Assembly: GCF_014203605.1 (NCBI RefSeq)
Contig: NZ_JACHJJ010000030.1
Location: forward strand, 36,837-100,836
Direction: 5' to 3'
DNA: 64,000 bases
Origin: Thiemannella venezuelensis
GTDB taxonomy: Bacteria > Actinomycetota > Actinomycetes > Streptosporangiales > Streptosporangiaceae
Position 1 is the first letter of the stretch, and each line of letters begins with the position of its first letter. Made by a program: the position numbers and the translations under genes. Of this stretch, positions 18,766 to 28,391 are shown one piece after another. The notes beneath the pieces are model-generated. The model was not told the DNA's origin and made no database searches. It was given only the letters and a program-made list of their open reading frames with translations.

Positions 18766-18811
18766 ATGGGGTTATCTCCCGTTGAACAAGTAACCCCATA
18801 GGGGTTATAAA
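18766..18811 (+). promoter_or_regulatory. Promoter with three GGGGTTA half-sites
   Basis: TTGAAC (18782-18787) and TATAAA (18806-18811) are spaced by 18 bases and make a good sigma-A-type promoter. Three copies of one half-site surround it: ATGGGGTTA at 18766, the inverted TAACCCCAT at 18791 inside the spacer, and GGGGTTA at 18801 running into the -10. Such spaced half-sites suit a ribbon-helix-helix protein, and the next gene encodes one; autorepression is inferred. Confidence 0.7.
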
Positions 18812-18856
18812 TGGAGTCGAGTCCCCGGACGACCCCGGTGAACGACGGAGGGCGCC

Positions 18857-19618
18857 ATGCCGAAGATCAACGTGTATCTCCCCGACGACCTGGCGGAAGC
18901 GGTCAGGAAGCTCGGCGTGCCGGTGTCCGCGATCTGCCAGCGGGCGCTGAAGCAGGCGGTGCGCCGGATCACCGCCATCCGGCAGACCACCCTGGAAGAG
19001 CTGGAATCCGGTGATCTGAGCGAACGGCTGCCGCGGTTCACCGCCCGCGCCCGCACCACCGTCAAACTGGCGATCGACCAGGCACGCGCCGAGGCCGCGC
19101 CGGCCGTCGGGACCGCGCACCTGCTCGCCGGCATGGTGACCGAAGGCCAGAACCTGGCGCTGCACGTCCTGCGCGCGATGGAGATCGACCCCGCCCAGGT
19201 GCGGCGCGAGCTGAGCCACCGGACGGCCCCCGAGACCGGAGCAACCGGCGACGGCTCCGTGGCGCACTTCAGCGGCCCCGCCGCCGGGGCACTCGAACTG
19301 GCGGTGACCGAGGCCACCGCATTGGGCCACAACTACGTGGGCTGCGAGCACCTGCTGATCGGCCTGGCCAGCGAGCCGGACGGCGCCGCCGGGCAGGTGC
19401 TGCGAGAGCTGGGAGCCGAACCCCGGCCGACCCGCCGGGCCGTGACCGCGGCCCTGGCCGGCTACGTGCACCTGCGTGCCCAGAGCCCGGCCGGCTCCGC
19501 CGCCCCGGCCGCCGATCCCGCACAAGCGCTGACCGCGGTCCTGCACCAGCACCTGCAGCCGCTCATCGCGCGCATCGAACGACTGGAGCAGCACGGCGAC
19601 TCCGCCCCCCAGCGGTGA
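18857..19618 (+). CDS. RHH-domain protein fused to Clp N-terminal (ClpN) repeats
   Basis: 253 residues. Residues 1-40 (MPKINVYLPDDLAEAVRKLG...ICQRALKQAV) form a ribbon-helix-helix DNA-binding unit. About 60-120 and 125-190 are two ClpN-type repeats: VGTAHLLAGMVTEG and VGCEHLLIGLASEP are the classical 'HLLLGLL' signatures. The tail ends in an amphipathic helix. The protein lacks AAA+ modules, so it cannot be an unfoldase; it probably binds DNA and senses something through the ClpN peptide-binding folds. The promoter carries three matching half-sites. It is coupled to a 50-residue membrane protein by GTGA. Confidence 0.85.
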   Translation: MPKINVYLPDDLAEAVRKLGVPVSAICQRALKQAVRRITAIRQTTLEELESGDLSERLPRFTARARTTVKLAIDQARAEAAPAVGTAHLLAGMVTEGQNLALHVLRAMEIDPAQVRRELSHRTAPETGATGDGSVAHFSGPAAGALELAVTEATALGHNYVGCEHLLIGLASEPDGAAGQVLRELGAEPRPTRRAVTAALAGYVHLRAQSPAGSAAPAADPAQALTAVLHQHLQPLIARIERLEQHGDSAPQR

Positions 19619-19767
19619 GCGCGGCCGTGCACACGCAGGTCCGCCGCGACGACGCCGGCGGCTCACCGGCGACCCCCCGCCGCGTCGCCCGCGCCGTTCT
19701 CACGACGGCGGCCGTCGCGGTCTTCTGGCTACTGGTACTGCTGCCGCTCCTGTCCGGCACCCGCTGA
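19615..19767 (+). CDS. Small single-pass membrane protein coupled to the RHH-ClpN gene
   Basis: A 50-residue ORF starts at GTG 19615 inside the stop of the RHH-ClpN gene (GTGA overlap). A polar, Arg-containing N-terminus is followed by one hydrophobic helix (VLTTAAVAVFWLLVLLPLL, about 28-46) and a short tail. Family unknown; the overlap and topology argue for real translation and a link to its neighbour. Confidence 0.6.
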   Translation: MSAAVHTQVRRDDAGGSPATPRRVARAVLTTAAVAVFWLLVLLPLLSGTR

Positions 19768-19991
19768 CCCCGATGCCGCCTCCGCCGCGTGCGCCCACCC
19801 GGGCCCGGGGACCGTACGGACGACGGTGCGACTCCTGGTCGAGGAGACGCCTGCGACGGCCGGCGGCAGGCGCTCACGGTCTTCTCGGCTCGTATGTGAC
19901 GTTGATGGAGTACCGAAGAGGCCGCATTCGGCGAGACTACGGGCGACCGGGTCACATGTCCTCACGGGCCTTTCCGGCCGCTCAGGCGAGA

Positions 19992-21638
<1,647 letters not shown>

Positions 21639-21662
21639 TCACGGGGCTCACCTCCTCGGGCG

Positions 21663-22043
21663 GTGTCACGGTCGACTGCAAGCTACAAGTCCGAGCATCA
21701 CCCCGTCCAATCCTTTTCCAGCCACGTGTCCTCCGTGGAACCCGGTGCGGATCTTCTCGAATTCACGGCGGCGACTCGGGCCGTGGTGGCGGCTGCGCTG
21801 CTCGCAGGCCTGAGACCGGCCCCGGAGGATCCGCGGTGCGCAGTGGCACCCCTGCCGTCTGGAATGCTCACCGAGCTGGCCGCTGATGCGGTTACGGCTC
21901 TGGAACGGGCACATTCCCCAGGAAGCGACTTATGGGAACAATGGTGTGAGGCGGGCGGCTACGACCGCGTGTGGAGCGAGTTGACGCCCGCGCTGAGGAC
22001 GCTTCGCGCCGTCGGCGAACCCGACCAGGACCGCTTGTTCTGA
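21663..22043 (+). pseudogene. Partial DUF4259-like protein
   Basis: The 126-codon frame ends with a segment (ATRAVVAAALLAGLRP... WEQWCEAGGYDRVWSEL...LRTLRAV) that resembles the C-terminal two-thirds of DUF4259 proteins. The expected N-terminus (MGTWG-type, acidic) is missing and is replaced by unrelated residues. The stretch just upstream, 21605-21700, reads protein-like in another frame ([15 protein letters not shown]), so this whole area looks rearranged and decayed. Confidence 0.45.
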
Positions 22044-22077
22044 GAAGGGTGCGCTACATTCCGAGCGGCTGGGCCGG

Positions 22078-22188
22078 GTGACCCGTGAGACCGTATCCGC
22101 CCTGACAGGGGACATGGTGAACGCGTTGATGCCGGCGTTCGGGGTGGTAGGGGTCCTGGTAGCAATGAAGAAATTTCCAACGAAGTAG
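22078..22188 (+). CDS. 36-aa hydrophobic peptide ORF (doubtful)
   Basis: GTG 22078 opens a frame with a hydrophobic centre (NALMPAFGVVGVLVA) and the basic end MKKFPTK. The last 7 codons plus their upstream bases are exactly repeated at 63.26 kb, where the remainder of the frame differs. No ribosome site is evident; it may be a remnant of a gene upstream of the duplicated small gene. Confidence 0.3.
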   Translation: MTRETVSALTGDMVNALMPAFGVVGVLVAMKKFPTK

Positions 22189-22440
22189 CTCCTGGCCTGC
22201 TGTAACTCTGAACCTCATGGCTAAGGTCTCGATTCACTTACGGTGTGGGCCATGAGCGACGACAGCCCTTAATTCGGATACGGCGCGGGAGGCCGTCTGT
22301 TGTGGATGGTGCGAGCTTGGGACGCTGAAGCCGTCCGGATGGTGCTGCGCACGGCGGGACGGCGGGGATGGGGCTGTAGCCGTCATCGACGTAATCAGCG
22401 GGAGTTCAGCGAACGCTAGGGCGGGTTCGTCGTCGAGGAG
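22155..22440 (+). pseudogene. Decayed copy of the small gene at 63.35 kb
   Basis: From GGTAGCAATGAAG onwards this stretch parallels 63,255-63,500. Shared parts are a 32-base identical core (22,158 region), the leader GGCTAAGGTCTCGATTC and the start MSDD-P-FGYGAGGR-LW. Here codon 7 is a stop (TAA at 22,270) and the frame later breaks again, so no product is expected. Present twice about 41 kb apart, it marks an old duplication or mobile piece. Confidence 0.65.
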
Positions 22441-22716
22441 GGGGACACCGGAGCACCGTTCCTGGTCAGCGGGGCTACTGCAACCACCTCGGACGGGCGC
22501 GCCTCGGTCCGGGGACGGCCCCGGCGCGATGCAAGCGCAACAATCTTCACCGGAGGTGTCGTATCGGCCTGGCCGCCAATCGTCTTGCTGGTAAGGCCGG
22601 TCAGCAGGCCGCCCGGCAGGGCGACGGACGAGGAGATCACCATCCGATCACCACGCCGGAGCGGCGGCTGTCACCGAGCCGGGACAGATCAACGATTCCC
22701 CGAAACGGAGCAGGTC

Positions 22717-23115
22717 ATGAACCCGACGCTGAACACGATCGACATCGTGGTGTCCGATATGCAGGCCGCCATCGCCTTCTACGCCCGGCTCGGGCTGGAG
22801 TTCAAGCTCGATCCGAACACCGCCGAGCACGCCGCCTGCGACCTGCCGGGCGGGTTGCATCTGATGCTCGACACCGAGGCCTTCCGCACTCCGTTCCTGC
22901 CGGGCTGGAGCGCGCCGAGCGGCGGGCCGCGCGCCCTGCTGTGCTTTGAGTTCGACTCCCCGGCCGGGGTGGATGCCAAGTACGCCGAGCTGACCGAGGC
23001 CGGCTACCGCGGCATCGCCGAGCCGTTCGACGCGTTCTGGGGGATGCACTATGCCACCGTGAGCGATCCGGACGGCACCGGCATCGACCTGTACGCCGCC
23101 CTGCCCGCCACCTGA
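22717..23115 (+). CDS. VOC (glyoxalase/bleomycin-resistance fold) protein
   Basis: 132 residues with the paired beta-alpha-beta-beta-beta modules: TIDIVVSDMQAAIAFYARLGLEF at the start and VSDPDGTGIDLYA at the end. Metal-ligand positions include His in LHLMLD and Glu/Asp near the end. Substrate unknown. GGAG precedes ATG 22717. It is the first of three genes running into a YCII protein and an ECF42-type sigma factor, and probably shares their message. Confidence 0.85.
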   Translation: MNPTLNTIDIVVSDMQAAIAFYARLGLEFKLDPNTAEHAACDLPGGLHLMLDTEAFRTPFLPGWSAPSGGPRALLCFEFDSPAGVDAKYAELTEAGYRGIAEPFDAFWGMHYATVSDPDGTGIDLYAALPAT

Positions 23116-23153
23116 GCCCCGCTCCCGCACAGCCCCGACAGGAGGAGGCACAC

Positions 23154-23495
23154 ATGAAGTACGTGCTGATGTTCGTCGAGACCGAGCAGTTCGCCCAGGA
23201 CCTGGAGGCGATGGACGAGGCCGGGCGGGAGGCGGCCTTTGAGGCGGTGGGCCGCTGGTTCGCCGAGCACGCCGACAAGATCACCCACCACACCCACCTG
23301 CACCCGGTGCACACCGCCACCACGGTCCGACTGGACGGCGGCGCGGAGCCGATCGTCACCGACGGGCCGTTCATCGAGGGCAAAGAGGTGGTCAGCGGGT
23401 TCGCCGAGATCGAGGTGGCTGACCTGGACGAGGCGCTGGCCCTGGCGAGATCCTGGCCGGCGTGCCCGATCGTGGAGATCCGCCCCGCCTCATGA
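23154..23495 (+). CDS. YCII-related (DGPF-motif) protein
   Basis: 113 residues of the YCII/DGPF family: MKYVLMFVETE at the start, TDGPFIEGKEVVSGFAEIEV in the middle (the name-giving DGPF), and LDEALALARSWP. A ferredoxin-like fold; biochemical role unsettled. DGPF proteins are the regular neighbours of ECF42 sigma factors, and one follows 39 bases downstream, so the pair likely acts together. AGGAGG lies before the ATG. Confidence 0.9.
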   Translation: MKYVLMFVETEQFAQDLEAMDEAGREAAFEAVGRWFAEHADKITHHTHLHPVHTATTVRLDGGAEPIVTDGPFIEGKEVVSGFAEIEVADLDEALALARSWPACPIVEIRPAS

Positions 23496-23534
23496 CCGGC
23501 GAGACGGCCCAGGCGGCGAGCGGCAGGCCACGGC

Positions 23535-24737
23535 GTGGGTGAGCAGGAGGCGCACGAGGCGCTGGCCCGCGTGGTGCGCGAGCACGCGGGCCGGCTGGCC
23601 GCGTGTCTGATGTCGCTGCTGGGTGACTTCTCCGCGGCCGAGGACCTGGTGCAGGATGCGATCGAGACCGCGCTCGAGCGCTGGCCGGTCGAGGGCGTTC
23701 CGGAGCGGCCGGACGCCTGGTTGCTGGTCGTGGCCCGCCGCCGGGGTCTGGACGTGCTGCGCCGCGAGTCGACCTACCGGGCCAAGCTCGCCCGACTCCA
23801 GTGGCCCCTCCCGGCCGAGCCGGACGAGCGGCTGCGGCTGGTCTTCACCTGCTGCCACCCGGCGCTGTCGCGGGGCGCGCAGATCGCCTTGACGTTGCGC
23901 GTGGTGTGCGGGCTGAGCACCGCGCAGATCGCCGCGGCGTTCCTGGTGCCCGAGACCACCGTGGCCCAGCGCATCACCCGCGCCAAGAAGAAGATCACCG
24001 AGGCCGGGATCCCGTACCGGATCCCGGCCGGCCGCGAGCTGCCCGAGCGGCTGGGCGAGGTGCTGATGGTCGTCTACCTGCTGTTCAACGAGGGATATCT
24101 GTCCAGCACCGCCGAGCGCGCCCAGGCCCGCGACCTGGTCGACGACGCCGAGTGGCTGGCCGCGCTGCTGAGCAACCTGCTGCCCAAGGAGCCGGAGGCG
24201 GCCGGGCTGCTGGCGCTGATCCGGCTGCACCGGGCACGCGGGGCGGCCCGCTTCGACGCCGAGGGCCGTCTGGTGCTGCTGGGCGGCCAGGACCGCACCC
24301 GCTGGGACCGCAGGGCGATCGAGGACGCGACCGCGCTGCTGATGCGCACCGCCCGCACCCATCGGCGGCCGGGGCCGTACCAGCTGCAGGCCGCGATCGT
24401 GGCCTGCCATGCCGAGGCCGAACGCTTCGAAGACACCGACTGGCACCAGATCGTGGTGCTGTACGACCTGCTGCTGGCGTTGGTGCCGTCCCCGGTCACC
24501 CGGCTGCACCGGGCCATCGCGCTGCGCCACGCCCGCGGACCGGAGGCGGCGCTGGCCGAGCTGGAGCAGCTGGGTGGGGCACTGGAGCGCTATCCGCTGC
24601 TGCACGCCACCCGCGCCGAGCTGCTGCGCGATCTGGGCCGCCACGCCGAGGCGTACCAGGCTGACGTGCGGGCGCTGGAGCTGACCGCCAACCCCGCCCA
24701 GCAGGCCCTGCTGGAGGAGCGCTTGCGTTGGGAGTGA
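23535..24737 (+). CDS. ECF42-type RNA polymerase sigma factor with C-terminal extension
   Basis: 400 residues, twice a normal ECF factor. Sigma region 2 lies at about 10-80 (GDFSAAEDLVQDAIETALERWP) and region 4 at about 110-160 (LTLRVVCGLSTAQIAAAFLVPETTVAQRITRAKKKI). A 230-residue helical, TPR-like extension follows (LFNEGYLSS..., DLLLALVPSPVTRLHRAIALRHARGPEAAL). No anti-sigma gene adjoins; ECF42 factors are instead controlled through the extension and found with DGPF proteins, exactly the context here. Target promoters are unknown. Confidence 0.92.
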   Translation: MGEQEAHEALARVVREHAGRLAACLMSLLGDFSAAEDLVQDAIETALERWPVEGVPERPDAWLLVVARRRGLDVLRRESTYRAKLARLQWPLPAEPDERLRLVFTCCHPALSRGAQIALTLRVVCGLSTAQIAAAFLVPETTVAQRITRAKKKITEAGIPYRIPAGRELPERLGEVLMVVYLLFNEGYLSSTAERAQARDLVDDAEWLAALLSNLLPKEPEAAGLLALIRLHRARGAARFDAEGRLVLLGGQDRTRWDRRAIEDATALLMRTARTHRRPGPYQLQAAIVACHAEAERFEDTDWHQIVVLYDLLLALVPSPVTRLHRAIALRHARGPEAALAELEQLGGALERYPLLHATRAELLRDLGRHAEAYQADVRALELTANPAQQALLEERLRWE

Positions 24738-24768
24738 GACGGTCCCGGCATTTCCGGCGGTCGCCTCC

Positions 24769-25065
24769 TCAGCGGTCGCCGGGGTGCCAGGGCCGGTCGG
24801 CTGCGGTGGATCGGGCATCGGCGGCCACCGCCAGGGCATAGGCCGCGCGGGGAGCGTAGGCGCTGGTGGGGCCCAGGTAGGTGTGGCCGGTCAGGTGGCA
24901 CCAGGCGGGCAGGTCGATCGGTGCGGCCGGGTCGGCCGCGATCAGATGTACGGCGGTGCCCGGGGGCAGGCCGGTGACCAGGCAGCGCAGTTCGATCAGC
25001 AGCTGCACGCACCGCCGGTCCCCGCCGTCCAGCACTACCGGACCGCCTCCGGCGGGCTCGCTCAC
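24769..25065 (-). CDS. TusA/SirA-like sulfur carrier homologue
   Basis: 98 residues from GTG 25065, which overlaps the stop of the ArsR-rhodanese gene (GTGA). The middle part CVQLLIELRCLVTGLPPGTAVHLIA follows the TusA pattern (alpha-beta, with a Cys before the first helix) and a second Cys lies in WCHLTGH. TusA proteins pass persulfide sulfur between enzymes, which fits this locus. The classical CPxP motif is not intact (RRCVQ), so carrier activity is uncertain. Confidence 0.65.
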   Translation of the reverse strand: MSEPAGGGPVVLDGGDRRCVQLLIELRCLVTGLPPGTAVHLIAADPAAPIDLPAWCHLTGHTYLGPTSAYAPRAAYALAVAADARSTAADRPWHPGDR

Positions 25066-25718
25066 GAGGCGACCGGCAGCTCGGCCAGGCGCCATTCCAG
25101 CATGCCCTCGGCCAGCCGGGCCGCGCGGCGTCCGCGGGCGGTCAGAGCGCGCACCGCCTCATGGGCCATGACGCAATAGGCGCCCCGGCAGTAGGCGACG
25201 ATCTGCCCGTCGGCGGGCAGATCGGCCAGCCGGTCGGCGAGTTCGTCCAGCGGGACCGAGACGGCGCCGGGGATGTGCCCGGCGGCGTATTCGGCGGCCG
25301 GGCGCACGTCGATCACGGTGACGCCTCCGGCCTGGATGCGCTCCAGCAGCTGCTCGCGGGTGACCTGCTCGGCGTCATCGGCTCCCAGGTAGGCGGTGCG
25401 GGCACGCTCGGTCTCGGCCAGATGCGCGGCGGCGACGGCTCGCAGCTGCGCCCACAGCGCGGCCACATCGGTGCCGGCCAGTCGGTAGAAGACCTTGGTC
25501 CCCTCTTTTCGGGTGGCCACCAGCCCGGCCTGGCGCAGCACCTGCAGGTGGTTGGAAGCGGTGGTCAGCCCCAGCCCGGCCGCAGAGGCGAGGGCCTCGA
25601 CCGAACGCTCCCCTTGGGCCAGCAGGTCCACCAGCTCCAGCCGCTTGCTGTTGGCCAGCGCTTTGCCGACCGAGGCGAAGGTCTCGAACAGCGCCGTCTT
25701 GGCGGTCGTGTCACCCAT
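25062..25718 (-). CDS. ArsR-rhodanese fusion, probable reactive-sulfur sensor
   Basis: 218 residues. Residues 1-100 are an ArsR winged helix (NSKRLELVDLLAQGERSVEALASAAGLGLTTASNHLQVLRQAGLV). Residues 120-218 are a rhodanese domain (VTVIDVRPAAEYAAGHIPGAVSVPLDEL) with the catalytic-loop cysteines in VAYCRGAYC. Such fusions can carry persulfide and tie it to DNA binding. It is transcribed away from the persulfide dioxygenase gene across 58 bases; GGAGG precedes ATG 25718 by 8 bases. Control of both directions is inferred from position. Confidence 0.88.
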   Translation of the reverse strand: MGDTTAKTALFETFASVGKALANSKRLELVDLLAQGERSVEALASAAGLGLTTASNHLQVLRQAGLVATRKEGTKVFYRLAGTDVAALWAQLRAVAAAHLAETERARTAYLGADDAEQVTREQLLERIQAGGVTVIDVRPAAEYAAGHIPGAVSVPLDELADRLADLPADGQIVAYCRGAYCVMAHEAVRALTARGRRAARLAEGMLEWRLAELPVAS

Positions 25719-25776
25719 TTGACAATCCTCCAAATATCTCTGGAATACTGTAACTATTAGTGAGCGGAGAAGCAAC
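25719..25776. promoter_or_regulatory. Divergent promoter of the persulfide locus
   Basis: A 58-base AT-rich gap separates the sensor and the dioxygenase. TTGACA (25719-25724) directs transcription to the right, with AATACT about 19 bases on. TCCA-N8-TGGA (around 25729-25744) is a weak symmetric candidate operator. The short gap means one bound regulator would affect both sides. Confidence 0.5.
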
Positions 25777-27120
25777 ATGATCATTCCGATTGTGGACGAA
25801 GGGCTGGGCAACACCTCCTACCTCCTCGATCTTGGCGACGGCCGGGCCCTGGCGGTGGATGCGAGCCGGGATCTGCGCGCTCTGCGCGCCGCCGCCGAGC
25901 GGCGCGGCCTGAAAGTGGCGTTCGCCGCCGACACCCATCTGCACGCCGACTTCCTGTCCGGCGCGCTCCAGCTGGCCGCCGACGACGGCGCGACCGTGCT
26001 GGCTTCGGCCGCCGGGATGCGGGCCTTCGAGCACACCGGCCTGGCCGACGGCGACGAGGTCGACCTGGGCGGCCTGGTCCTGCGGGCCCTGGCCACCCCG
26101 GGGCACACCGGCGAGCACCTGGCCTTCGTGCTGCTGGACGGCGCGGCGCCGCTGGGGGTGTTCTCCGGCGGATCCTTGATCGTCGGTGCGGCCGCCCGCA
26201 CCGACCTGTCCGGCCCCGAGCAGACCGAGGCCCTGGCCCGCGCCCAGTACCGCTCGCTGCAGCGCCTGGCCGCGCTGCCCGACGAGACGGCGCTGTGGCC
26301 CACCCACGGCGCCGGCTCGTTCTGCTCGGCCCCGCCCGGAGCGGAGCGCACCTCCACCATCGGCGCAGAGAAGACCGGCAACCCGCTCCTGCGCGCGGAC
26401 GGCGAGGAGGCGTTCGTCGCCGCGCTGCTGGGCAGCCTGGGCAGCTTCCCGCCGTACTTTTTGACCCTGCCCGAGGCCAACCGCCTCGGTGCGCCCCTGC
26501 TGGACGGTGTTCCGCAGCTCGCGCCGCTGGACGCCGAGGCGGTGCGCTCCCTGCGGGCCGAAGGCGCCGTGGTCGTGGATGTGCGGCCGGTGCGCGCCTT
26601 CGACGCCGCGCACATCCCCTGCGCGGTCTCCATCCCGCTGCGGGCGCAGTTCGCCTCCTGGCTGGGCTGGCTGCTGGATCCGAGCGCGCCGTACGTCATC
26701 GTCCGTGATCCCGGTCAGGACCCCGGAGAGATCGCCTGGCAGGCCGCCAAGATCGGGTACGGACCGGCAGCCGGGGAACTGGCCGGCGGCATGAGCGCCT
26801 GGGACGGTCCCACCCAGAGCATCGACCTGGTGAGCGCCGACCGGCTCGACGGCCTCCGGGTGCTGGATGTGCGCCAGGACACCGAGTACACCGAGGGCCA
26901 CGTCCCCGGCGCGGCGCACCTCGAGCTCGGCTCCCTGCCGTCCTGCGCGGATGCGGTGCCGGATGGGCCGGTGGTGGTGATGTGCGGGCACGGCGAGCGC
27001 GCCATGACCGCCGCCAGCCTGCTGGCGCGTACCGGCCACCGGCAGGCGCGGGTGCTGGAGGGCGGCCCCGAGGACTGGGCCGCAGTCACCGGGCGCGCCC
27101 TCGCGGAGGGTGAGAAGTGA
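25777..27120 (+). CDS. CstB-like persulfide dioxygenase-rhodanese protein
   Basis: 447 residues. Metallo-beta-lactamase fold at 1-235 with DTHLHADFLSG, TPGHTGEHLAF and the ferric-ligand regions typical of persulfide dioxygenases. It reads HADF where ETHE1 has HADH, a change also seen in other actinobacterial members as far as I recall. A first rhodanese unit (about 255-345) lacks a Cys in its loop (VIVRDPGQ), so it is a pseudo-domain. The second (about 350-445) has active C403 in MCGHGERA. This MBL-pseudorhodanese-rhodanese order is that of staphylococcal CstB, which turns persulfides into thiosulfate. It overlaps the MFS gene by GTGA. Confidence 0.88.
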   Translation: MIIPIVDEGLGNTSYLLDLGDGRALAVDASRDLRALRAAAERRGLKVAFAADTHLHADFLSGALQLAADDGATVLASAAGMRAFEHTGLADGDEVDLGGLVLRALATPGHTGEHLAFVLLDGAAPLGVFSGGSLIVGAAARTDLSGPEQTEALARAQYRSLQRLAALPDETALWPTHGAGSFCSAPPGAERTSTIGAEKTGNPLLRADGEEAFVAALLGSLGSFPPYFLTLPEANRLGAPLLDGVPQLAPLDAEAVRSLRAEGAVVVDVRPVRAFDAAHIPCAVSIPLRAQFASWLGWLLDPSAPYVIVRDPGQDPGEIAWQAAKIGYGPAAGELAGGMSAWDGPTQSIDLVSADRLDGLRVLDVRQDTEYTEGHVPGAAHLELGSLPSCADAVPDGPVVVMCGHGERAMTAASLLARTGHRQARVLEGGPEDWAAVTGRALAEGEK

Positions 27121-28391
27121 ACGCCCCCACCCCCACTCCCGTTCCCGCCGCGGCGGGCATCCGGCTGGGCCTGGCCGCCAACCTCCCCCAGTTCGTGCTG
27201 CTGGTCGCGGTCAACGCGCTGGTCGGCGGCATGCTCGGTCAGGAACGCATCACGCTGCCGCTGCTGGCCGACAGCGTGTTCGGCCTGTCGGCCTACACCG
27301 CGACCTTGACCTACATTCTGGCCTTCGGCGCCACCAAGGCGATCACGAACTTCTTCGCCGGCACGCTGTCGGACCGCTACGGCCGCAAGCCCGTGCTGGT
27401 GGCCGGGTGGCTGATCGCGCTGCCGATCCCGGCCATGCTCGCCTGGGGTCCCACCTGGGGCTGGATCGTCGCGGCGAACGTGCTGCTGGGCATCTCTCAA
27501 GGGCTGACCTGGTCGACGACCATCATCATGAAGATCGACCTGGCCGGGCCCGCGCGGCGCGGCCTGGCCATGGGATTGAACGAGGCCGCCGGGTATGTTG
27601 CGGTGGCGGCCACAGCGCTGGCCACCGGGTATCTGGCCGAGGTCTACGGGCTGCGGCCGGCGCCGTTCCTGCTGGGCGCCGCCTACGCCGCGCTCGGGCT
27701 GGGCCTGTCGACGCTGGTCGTGCGGGAGACCCGTGAGCATGCCCGGGCCGAGGCCGCTGCCCATCCCACGGGGGGCCACCACCACGCCGATCTGTCCACC
27801 CGGCAGATCGCCTGGCGCACCAGCCTCACCGATCGCTCGTTGTCGGCGGCCAGCCAGGCCGGAATGGTCAACAACCTCAACGACGCCCTGGCCTGGGGCA
27901 TCTTCCCGATCATCTTCGCCACCCGCGGCCTGTCGGTCGCGGAGATCGGCGTGCTGGCCGCACTGTATCCGGCCGTGTGGGGGTTCGGGCAGATGGCCAC
28001 CGGCTGGTGGTCCGACCACGTGGGCCGCAAGCACCTGATCACCGCCGGAATGCTCCTGCAGGCCATCGCCATCGCCGCCGTCGCGCTCGGGGAGTCCTTC
28101 GCGATCTGGGCGCTGGCCCAAGTGCTGCTCGGCGCCGGCACCGCGCTGGTGTACCCCACCCTGCTGGCGGTCATCGGCGACGTCGCCCATCCGGCCTGGC
28201 GGGCCCGCGCGGTCGGCGTCTACCGGCTCTGGCGCGACGGCGGCTTCGCGATCGGCGCGCTGCTGGCCGGGATCATCGCCGATCTGTGGAGCCTGAGCGC
28301 GGCCATCTGGACGGTCGCCGCCCTCACCGCCGTCTCCGGCCTGGTCGTGGCGGTGCGCATGGCCGAGACCCACCCGGAGAAGAGGCGATGA
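27117..28391 (+). CDS. MFS transporter of the persulfide operon
   Basis: 424 residues and 12 predicted membrane helices. The loop 2-3 motif is [14 protein letters not shown], repeated after the midpoint as [12 protein letters not shown], the usual sign of MFS halves. The central loop contains [10 protein letters not shown]. It overlaps the dioxygenase before it (GTGA) and the desulfurase after it (ATGA), so it belongs to the same operon and may export sulfite or thiosulfate; that substrate is a guess. Confidence 0.85.
   Translation: MNAPTPTPVPAAAGIRLGLAANLPQFVLLVAVNALVGGMLGQERITLPLLADSVFGLSAYTATLTYILAFGATKAITNFFAGTLSDRYGRKPVLVAGWLIALPIPAMLAWGPTWGWIVAANVLLGISQGLTWSTTIIMKIDLAGPARRGLAMGLNEAAGYVAVAATALATGYLAEVYGLRPAPFLLGAAYAALGLGLSTLVVRETREHARAEAAAHPTGGHHHADLSTRQIAWRTSLTDRSLSAASQAGMVNNLNDALAWGIFPIIFATRGLSVAEIGVLAALYPAVWGFGQMATGWWSDHVGRKHLITAGMLLQAIAIAAVALGESFAIWALAQVLLGAGTALVYPTLLAVIGDVAHPAWRARAVGVYRLWRDGGFAIGALLAGIIADLWSLSAAIWTVAALTAVSGLVVAVRMAETHPEKRR

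Noticed and set aside
22416..22643. 75-codon minus-strand ORF
   Set aside because: Lies in the decayed stretch, no ribosome site, no family.
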